The notes beneath the pieces are model-generated. The model made no database searches, was not told the origin of the DNA, and saw only the letters and a list, made by a program, of their open reading frames with translations. The translations under genes were made by a program, and so were the position numbers. Of a stretch of DNA of 64,000 nucleotides, positions 56,004 through 64,000 are shown one piece after another. Within the stretch, counting starts at the first letter, position 1, and every line of letters begins with the position of its first letter. This DNA comes from Prorocentrum cordatum. Lineage: Eukaryota > Sar > Dinophyceae > Prorocentrales > Prorocentraceae. The DNA is taken from NCBI GenBank assembly GCA_963575745.1, contig CAUYUJ010009535.1, positions 370,809 to 434,808 on the forward strand, read 5' to 3'.

Positions 56004-59000
56004 GGAACATCAGCAGCGCCCTTTTTTCGCCGACGACGGGGGGGCGCTGCGGGAGCGCCACGAGGAGAACAAGGACAGGGCCCAAGAGGAGACTCGCGGC
56101 GACTACGTCAAATCACTTGAAAAGAGTGGGTGGCTTCTGGGCCAGCGTGGCGCGGTCCTCTTCTTGAAAGGCCCCGTCTACACCTGCGCTCAGTCCAGAA
56201 AGCAGTTCAATCAATATTTGCGCGTCGGAGGGGCCCGCCTCATCGAGGCGTTCTACGAGGCGCGCAAAAGGGATAAGGAGCACTAGAACGAACAGCTTGA
56301 GTTGACGGCGACGGAAGGCGCCCCGGACTGCGCCGAGCTCAGGCCTAATACTCCTGCGGGCGCCACCCGCTGGTTCAAAGACCTCAGCAACCTGACCAAT
56401 GGGCTCGCCAGCGCCGCGGGCTTCATGGAGAAATGCGGCAAACTGACACTGATGGCCGACGGGTGGACTAAGAGTTGGACGGACAAGCGGAAGAGAAAGC
56501 TTGCCGGGAAGGGGGCCATGGATACCCCAACCAGGAAAAGGAAGAGGAGGAAGGGGCAGCCAGGGGAGCCCGAGGCCGAGGCCGTGGAGCACGTGCCCGA
56601 CACCGAGGCCAACGATAAACCGACGAGGAGTACGGGGACCGACCAGCGGGATTACCTGAAGAAGGCCTTCCCCAAAGTATACACATCATGGGCGCTGTGC
56701 AAACTCTGCGAGCTTTTTACGGCAAAATGAACGACTTTGGGTTGTGGGGCGAGTTTAAGGCGCACATGAGCACGCACGCGATGTTCACGCTCATAGGCAG
56801 CCAGCCCGCGCACGAGAAGATAATGAAACTTCAGTGCAACGTGGTCCTCACACTCGAGGCACTCCATCCGTCTTACGCCAAGAAGCTCATCATGCCGGCT
56901 TTGAAGATGACAGCGCCGACGAACGATGAGACCCCACGTTTGATCACGGAACCTTCGGACTTTCCAAGCTCCATCATGGACTCGCGCTAGCCAAGCGCGC
57001 AAAGCAGGAAAAGATGCGCAAGCGCCTGGCAGCACCTAAGCCGAAGCCGCAGAAGAGACAGGCCGGCGCTCCAGTGGAGGACGATTGCGTGGTATTTGCT
57101 GATGACGAACGTGCAACGGTTTTGATGACATACTTTGGGTCGCAAGCAAGGCAGTGGAGAGGGCGGAAGCCATCGAAGAGAACATCCTCGAGGAGGCGTG
57201 CCTCTACGGCCTGGAGTTCATAATTAACGGAGAGGTCGGGGTCCCTGGCGGCGGCGGCAAGGTGACTGCGCTCAAAGATAAGTACCTCAAGTTCAGGGAG
57301 GGCATGGTCAGCAACGTCATCAGGGGGCACGACTGCACCGATGAGCCGGACAAGCCCGCAGAAGAAGAATACTCAGGGTCCGACGGAGACGATGGCAGTT
57401 CGGCGAAGGCGGTGAACTCCGCGAAGGTGCCGAAGGGGTTCAACGAGAAGGCATTGGCGGTACTCGTGGACACCCTTTCTAGAGATGCGACGCTGCTGGA
57501 CAGGCTCGACGTCTTGGCAACCGACTTCGGCATGTTTGCAGAGGAAGTGGGTGGCGGCACGGTCACTGACAGCCTCGAGTCCTTGATTCGAACGATTCCA
57601 ACACTAACCGCCTCTGCGGCAGGTGCGTGCACCAAGTTCAAGACCGACGCTGCTGCCATTAAGCAGCTGGCCAGCAATTGCGAGCTCGACACCGTTGTGG
57701 ATGCGATCGCCCCCCTGGTTGGCAACCTGATCCCGTTCGACATATTCCAGGTGTTCCACTTGCTTGTCTCTTCCATGGACACGCGCGCCACGGAGGATGG
57801 CGTCGCGTTCGCTGAGCTGGGGCACGTGAACCCGCTACTCGGCGAGATGGTCAAGAATATCACGAATCTGCAGCAACTCTCCGACTTCATGGACATTCGC
57901 CCAGCGATGACTCGCCGCGCGCTGAAGGGGCCGGGGCTGCGCGCGAAGGAGGAAGAGGAGGAGGGGCCCCGAAGAAGAAGGGGAGGAGGAGGGACAGGAT
58001 GAGGATCAGGAGGAGGAGGAGGGAGGAGGAGGAGGGAGGAGAAGGAGGGAGGAGGAGGAGCAGGAAAGAAGAGAAAGGAGCAAGAGGAGGAACAGCAGTA
58101 ATCCCGTGGTTCGGACCCCCCTCTCCTCCTCCTCCTCCTCCTCCTCTTCCTCCTCCTCCTCCTCCTCCTCCTCTTCGTCGCCCTCCTCCTCCTCCTCCTC
58201 CTCCGCCCTTCTCCTCCTCCTCCCTCCTGCCCCCCCCCCCCCCCCTCCTCCCCCCCCCCCCTGCCCCTCGTGGTTCGGAGGGGGGGTCCGAACCAGGGGT
58301 GGTTTCAGAAGTTTCGGCCCGCCTCAGGAGGCAGAGGCCGGCATGGCTGCTTCCAGGAACAACCTCGCACTGCTGAAGCTTGTTGATATGCTCAACGTGG
58401 TAGATTCGGCTCTTCCCATGCTCGCGTTCGAGATTGGGTTGACTGGTTTCTCGTGTCGCGACGAGGGCGCGTGGAAGGCAAGTGGAAGCAGATCCTCACG
58501 AACGTCTTTGAGAGAGTGAATGTCAAGGACAAGGGCAAGGATGGCGATCAGGAGACAACCAAGGAGGAGAAGTAGGAGGAGAAGAAGGCGCAGGAGGCCA
58601 AGCAGGCGCGGGAATATGAATTGCGAAAGGAGCTGGAGGCTATCAGAATGGACGCCTTGAAGGCCCAGTGTATCCAGAGCGGTGCATCTTTCAAGTCGCA
58701 GGGGGCGAAGAAGAAAGATCTGGTCGATGTGCTCGTCAAGCGCCACCTTACAGCACCCGCCGTCAAGGAAGTGGACCAGGGGCCGACGACGGCCGATGGC
58801 GGCGACGCGACGGGCGTTGCGCAGATTGCGCGGCCTCAATTCGCCGAGCTGAAGAGCTCCATCGAGTCGTTTGTCGCCGTGAAAGCCGAGGAGCAGGACT
58901 CGGCCCCCGTCGAAGACCAGGCCGCTATTGCAGAGCTTCGAACGTCGTTCCTGGGAAGCGCCGAGGGCCCGTGCGACGCCATTGCTTACCCCAACATACA

Positions 59001-60518
59001 GCGCACCCCGATTCTAAAGAATGACACCACGATTGAAAAATCTTTGGTGATATCGCCCTTGGCAACGGCAGCCCTGATGAAGGCGGACCCTTGGGCGGAC
59101 GAAGATCGTGGTGGCAAAGAGAAGCGGCTTCAAGATGTGCGCACGTTGCCCCCTGCTGGCCTGACGACCGTCGACAAATTTACTGCGAGGCTTTACGTGT
59201 CCGACAAGTGCCACCACCCGCCTCCGCCTCCAGCTCCCGCAGCCCCCGGGGCTGCCGTGGTTCCGGAGCCCGCTTGGGAAGAGGTTGATCTGGCAAACAT
59301 CAGGCTGTTGATGCGGGGGCGGGTAATCTGCAAGATTGGCGACTGCACTGGCTCCAAGCACTTTTACTACGGAGGGTCGGTCGCGATCGCGCCCGGCGCG
59401 CGCATGGTCGTTATGCCCGCCGACACCCTGCCGTGGAAAGTCAAAGTGCTGGCCCACGACTACGACCCTGGGACTGACGGCCCCCCGCATGCTTCACTGC
59501 CAGAGCGGAAGCAGATCAATGTCGACGGCTGGGAGAGCCAGATCTCGATGACCATGGTGTCGCTGAAGATCAATCCCGACTTCGTGCGTTGGACGCAGAA
59601 AAAGCGGGCGGAGCATGCGGCTGCAAAGGAGGAGTTCGACGATGCGTCCGCGACCAGGTGCTACCAGCTCACGCGCATGCCCTTCGAGGAGGATCTGAAG
59701 CTGCTGATCGAGCAGGCCAAGACGAGGGCGGAGGACAAGGCGAAGAAGGATGCTATCCGAGAGGCGAAGGCCCAGATGCTGGCGAACGTCGCCAGCTTTG
59801 AAGCCGGCGAGGACTCTTCCTCCTCGTCCTGCTTCTCCTCCTCTTCCTCCTGCTCCTCGTCCTCGTCCTCGTCGTCCTCCTCCTCCTCCTCCTCCACCGT
59901 ACCGACTACTCCTCCTATATCCCCCCCCCTACCTCCTCCTCCTCACTCTGTGTGGCCTCCTTTACTCCTCCTCCTCCTTGCCTCCCTCCCTCCTTGCCTT
60001 CCTCCTCACACTCCTCCTCCTCCCTCCTTCCTCCTCGTCCCCTCCTCCTTCCTCCTCAAAGCAGCTCCGTTCAAACCTCCCTCCTTCCTCTCCTCCTCTG
60101 CCTCCTCCTCCTACCTCCTTCCTCTCCTCCTCCTCCACCTCCTCCTCAGCCCGCTCCCTCCTCCCCCCCCTCATTCCCCCCCCCCCCCCCCCCCCGATTC
60201 CCCATATATTCTATTACTTTCCCCTTCCCCCCCCCCCCCACCCATCCCGCATATGTTCCCCTCCCCGCACTCCCCCCCCCCTTTTTTTTTTCCCCCCACC
60301 CCCTCATATCATCATTGCCCCATACACCCCCATTTATAATTAATTTATTCCCCCCCCATCCCCACCCCCCTCATACCCCCCCCCCCATTATTCATCATCC
60401 CCCCCGTGTCCCCTCATCCCCATCCCCCCCCCCCCCCCCCCTCCTCCGAGAGGAGCTGGAGCTGCCGCGCCTGGGCCAGGTCCTGCTGGAGAGCGAGGCG
60501 ACCCACCTGAAGGCCTGA
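56004..60518 (+). pseudogene. Disrupted multi-exon gene with intact 3' ORF and SAP-like segment
   Basis: Coding begins after a CAG-type acceptor near 56003 (EHQQRPFFADDGG...). It continues through an in-frame TAG (56284-56286), a frame change near 56690, another near 56980 and another near 57120. From 57121 it continues to about 57945 (KAVERAEAIEENILEEACLY). An intron follows (about 57950-58311). The next exon (…MAASRNNLALLKL…) changes frame near 58468 and meets a TAG at 58573-58575, where AAG is expected. From 58576 a clean frame runs to about 59815, including LEAIRMDALKAQC and KKKDLVDVLVKRHL, which resemble a SAP-type nucleic-acid-binding helix pair, then an unrecognised C-terminal domain. 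The last exon (about 60450-60518) ends EATHLKA and TGA. Either this is a decayed copy, or base-calling errors have broken a real gene. Confidence 0.55.
58104..58298. repeat. Inverted repeat around an intronic purine/pyrimidine block
   Basis: TGGTTCGGACCCCCC near 58105 is matched by GGGGGGTCCGAACCA near 58284, an exact 15-base inverted repeat enclosing a CTC-rich core. It lies in an intron of the plus-strand gene and could be the ends of another introner-like element. I saw no target duplication. Confidence 0.75.
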
Positions 60519-61477
60519 TGGCCCAGGCGGCCGCCTCGAGGTCGCGAAGGAGAGGTCGCGAGAGAGAGGAGAGCCTCTCTCGCGACCCCGCCCCTCCGGG
60601 GGCCTGGCCGCCGCTGGGGGGGGGGATCAATGGGGGGGGGGGGGGTGGGGGGGGGGATGAGGAGGAGGAAGCGGAAAAGGAAGAAGAGGAGGCGGAACAG
60701 AAGGAGGGAGGAGGAGGAGGAGGAGGAGAAGGAGGAGGAGGGAAGGAGGAGGAGGAGGGAGGAGGAGGAGGAAGAGGAGGATGAAGAGGAGGAGGAGGAA
60801 AAGGACGGACGCTGGGAGGCAGACGTTGGGCCAGGCGTTAGGTGCATGTATCTGACCTCTTGGATTTTTGTTGGGGGCTACGTGCCCTGTGCTTTCAGGA
60901 CGCATGGATTCTGTCATCCAGCGTCGAAGCTCGCAAGAGTGTTTAGTAGTGACAGTTTGGGTGCGTCTGACGCGGCAGGGCCGTGGGGGGGGGGGGGCAA
61001 AACCACATCAAGAGGAAACGTCAAGAGGAAACCCCAAACCACATCAAGAGAGGCCCCCCAAATCGCATCAAGAGGGGCCGAAAACCGCATCAAGACGGGC
61101 CCGAAAAATCCATCAAGAGGGGCCCCCAACTCAGTCTGTCAAGATGCTCTTGACCGAGACAAACGTACGTCAAGACAGAACTTACGAGCGCGAGGCAGTC
61201 AAGACCACCCCCCATCCGAAACTGAAGCTCCCAGGGGCCCCAATCGGCCCAACAGCCCGAACGCATAACTGCCCCACTGCCCAACAACCCAACCTGCCGA
61301 AGTGCCCAAGCGCCCAAACTGCCCAACCCCCCAGCCCCCCAAATGCCCGACCTGAGCCGAACTTACTGAATCCGCCGATCCGGCGTGTGAGTTTCAAGGA
61401 GTCTCAGCTACAGCCTCGAGGCTGAGCTTCAGCCTCTGGGGGGGTCGCCGGGGTGGCTCTGCCGGGGACGGGGGGGT

Positions 61478-61522
<45 letters not shown>
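61478..61522 (+). repeat. Poly-G run of 45
   Basis: Uninterrupted G homopolymer within a wider G-rich stretch that also has a T run near 61630-61645. Confidence 0.9.
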
Positions 61523-61523
<1 letters not shown>

Positions 61524-61689
61524 GCGAGTTTCCGGCGAACCCGGGCCCGCTCCTCCGGGGGAAGTGGAAGATAGAGGGGAGAGAGGGGGGGGGGGGGGGG
61601 GAGAGCGCCAAGCTTCCTGCTATCCGCATTTTTTTTTTTTTTTTTCCGGCGCCTTTGGAGGAGGGGGGGGGCGAGGAGGGGGGGGGGGG

Positions 61690-62260
61690 GCCCAAGAAGA
61701 CACCCCCAAGGGGTTCCAAGAGGGGCCCCGAGGCCCAAGAGAAGATGGTCGGCCGAAACAATATCGCTCTCAAGACGGCCCCGCGATTATGGCCTCCAGA
61801 CGGCCCAAGGTGTCTCCAAGACGCCCCAAGAAGCTTCCAAGAGGCCTCCCAAGAGGGCCCCAAGAGGCCAGAATCGTTGATTTTCATTGGTTTTTTTCAG
61901 GGTTTTTAGCGTTCTTGCCTTTTCGGGCGTCCGACGCTCGAAGACGGCCCAAGAGGCCCCCAAGACCGTCCCAAGACGGCCCACGATGCTTCCAACACGG
62001 CCCAAGAGAGCCCCAAGACGGCCCAAGAGGGCCCCAAGACGGCCCAAGAGGGCCTCTGGACAGCCCAAGAAGGCCCCAAGAGAGCCCCAAGAGGGGCCCA
62101 AGAGGGGGACCACGAACCGAAAGAACCGAGCTTACCGCCCCAAGAGGCCCCCAGGAGGCCCCAAGAGACCCCCAAGGGGCCCCAAGAAGCCCACAAGAGG
62201 CCCAAAAGAGGTTCCAAGAGGCCCCAAAACAGCTCCCCAGAGGCCTCCAGACTGCCTCCG
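61690..62260 (+). repeat. Degenerate CCCAAGAGGCC tandem repeats
   Basis: Units of about 13-15 bp, such as GGCCCCAAGACGGCCCAAGA, repeat with much variation for more than 500 bp. On the minus strand they read as repeating Leu-Gly-Trp-type peptides, so the ORFs here are not independent genes. Confidence 0.85.
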
Positions 62261-62449
62261 GCTGGCCCCCGGTTTCTTCCGCGGCACCGCCCAGGGCGCC
62301 ACCGGCAGGATGTCCTCCGTCTCATCGTTTTCCTTCAAGTTATCGCCTCTTCCTCATTCTCCTCCTCCTCCTCTGCGACCTCAATCCTATCCCTCAACGA
62401 TCGCGTCACCGAGTGCCTCTTCTTTGAAACATCCTCGCTCTTCAAACGC

Positions 62450-62700
62450 ACATCCATACACACATGCATACATACCTACATTTCAACACATTTGCATACA
62501 TAGAAAAACAATCTTCCAGACATACATACTTACATTCACACACATACACACATATTATCATACACACATAAAAACATACATACAAACTAAATACATACAT
62601 ACGCGCACAAGCATACATACATACATACGTACCTACACACAGGCACACATGATCAATGCATGCATACATGCATGCACGCGTACATACACACACATAGATC
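62450..62700 (+). repeat. (ACAT)n-like microsatellite
   Basis: Imperfect ACAT/ACAC/ATAC tetranucleotide repeats. Confidence 0.9.
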
Positions 62701-62770
62701 GTGAAACTCACCGCGTGCTCGAAACTTGAGAGAGACCGCGGGAAGTCGAGAGAAGCCGCGGAACGAGGCC

Positions 62771-62883
62771 TCTACTACTACTACCACTACTACCACAACC
62801 ACTACTACTACTACTACTACCACTACTACTACTACTACTACTGCTACTACTACTACTACTAATAATACTACTACTAGTACTAC
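62771..62883 (+). repeat. (ACT)n microsatellite
   Basis: About 113 bp of ACT triplets with a few AAT and ACC changes. Confidence 0.95.
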
Positions 62884-63544
62884 AGGTGCGTTTCCCAACT
62901 AGTATGTGTGTGTGGGTGATGCTGTGTGCGCATGTCTGCGGCGCAGGTTAAGTGGTGTGACTGTGTGTGTGCGTTTGAGTGTGCGCCCATAATTTCTGCG
63001 TCTGGAGAATAAACACCGCCGAAAGCGATAAAACCCCAACCCCGAGCGACCCGGATACGGCGGCACAGGCCGAAGGCCACTACAATAATGTAGTATAAAA
63101 CAGAAAAGGAAGGGGTATGGAGGAGGGAGGGGCGTACAGGGGGCTGGCGGTAACAGGAGGGGGGAAAAGCATAAAGGAGGGATAAGGCATAAAAGGGCCG
63201 GGGGGCCACCCTGAAAGTGGGAGAAGCAGGGTCGGCGGACATTGAGGCTGGCGGTAAAATATTGAGGATGCCAAGCAGGCGAGGGCTGACAGGGTTGAGA
63301 AGGGCGCAGGGAGAGAAAACAAGGGAGTCGGAGAAGAAACGATGACGGATGGGCACGGGGGTGCGAGGGGAGAGCACGTTAATCTTAAGAAAACCTCTGT
63401 TTCCTCCAGTGGTTGGCCCGGTCGAGGATGCGCAGCAATGCTATGATGGCGACCCAACGCAAAAGCAAAATGGCGCCAGGGCACGGACCCCATGCATTTC
63501 CCTCAACACACATTTCAATCCGTGTTATGGGATATGCGCTACTA

Positions 63545-63605
63545 CGTTGGGCTATGGTATGCTATGATACACCGTGGTATGCGATGCCATGCGATGCTAT
63601 GCGAT
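63545..63605 (+). repeat. Pentamer satellite patch, inverse of that at 55479
   Basis: Units such as TATGCTATGATAC and GCGATGCTATGCGATG correspond to the complement of the CATAGCATA-type units at 55479-55608. Confidence 0.7.
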
Positions 63606-64000
63606 GCAGCGCAGCGGCGTGATATATGACAGCGCTGTGCTATATGCGTTGCGATGCGACGTGGTCGAGGCCAGCGACGGGGTGGGCCAGGACGGAGAGG
63701 AGGGTGACGAGAGGGGTGGAAATGAAGCCCGATGGGGGTACGAGAGAGGGAGTGTGCGTGAGGGAGGAGAGGGATGGCAAGAGATAGAGGGAGGGAGGTA
63801 AAGGAGAGGAGGGCGGAGAAGGGAGGGAGGAGGGAGGGAGACAGGAAAGACGAGGGGAGAACAAGATGAGAGATATATGAAATATGAGGGGGGATGGATC
63901 TAAGAAGGAGAAGGGATACGGAGATGGGGGAAATGGCGGGGAGGATGGGGGAACGGAAATAGGAGCATAGAGATAACATCCATGATTTAAGAGGGGAGGG

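Larger units (their letters stand above)
60520..64000. other. Right-end repeat region, no supported gene
   Basis: This holds GAG-rich sequence (60655-60805), CATCAAGAGGGGCC-type repeats (about 61005-61140), a 45-base poly-G run (61478-61522), degenerate CCCAAGAGGCC repeats (about 61690-62260), an (ACAT)n-like region (62450-62700), (ACT)n (62771-62883) and a pentamer satellite patch (63545-63605). One weak minus-strand candidate near 62300-62430 reads KENDETEDILPVAPWAV but lacks splice or start support. Confidence 0.6.

Overview
The window looks like nuclear DNA of a dinoflagellate. Five signs point that way: degenerate copies of the dinoflagellate spliced leader lie just upstream of four start codons; the genes are split into many exons separated by low-complexity introns; some splice donors appear to be GC or GA instead of GT; almost all genes lie on one strand; and the proteins (a dinoflagellate-type cytosine methyltransferase, a transposase-like family, Cys-rich orphan proteins) fit the group. 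A large, GC-rich, simple-repeat-laden genome such as that of Prorocentrum would fit, but the species assignment is inference.

Layout on the minus strand, from high to low coordinates: an ORF with an arginine-rich tract (54496-53879); a decayed transposase-like gene (52545-48990) with an in-frame stop; fragments of an unrecognised gene or genes (47687-43089); a large multi-exon orphan gene (about 41801-29936); a multi-exon C5 cytosine methyltransferase (27612-19270); a multi-exon zinc-binding/RG-rich orphan gene (17774-8450); a small orphan ORF (3258-2821); and a two-exon zinc-ribbon protein (2096-472). On the plus strand there are only a short Cys-rich ORF (48093-48660) and a heavily disrupted gene (about 56004-60518). 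Exon boundaries were set by eye from reading frames and acceptor-like CAG sites, so most are accurate to only a few to tens of bases.

The remainder is introns and intergenic DNA dominated by (CTC)n/(GAG)n, (GA)n, poly-C/poly-G tracts and minisatellites. Main points of interest: the methyltransferase appears to carry Arg (CGC) where the catalytic Cys of motif IV (GFPC) is expected; one of its introns is a roughly 1.2 kb palindrome of inverted minisatellite arrays; the zinc-ribbon gene contains a 643-bp introner-like element with terminal inverted repeats and a CAG duplication at the splice sites; and relic spliced leaders, two of them apparently in tandem, mark several genes as products of mRNA recycling.
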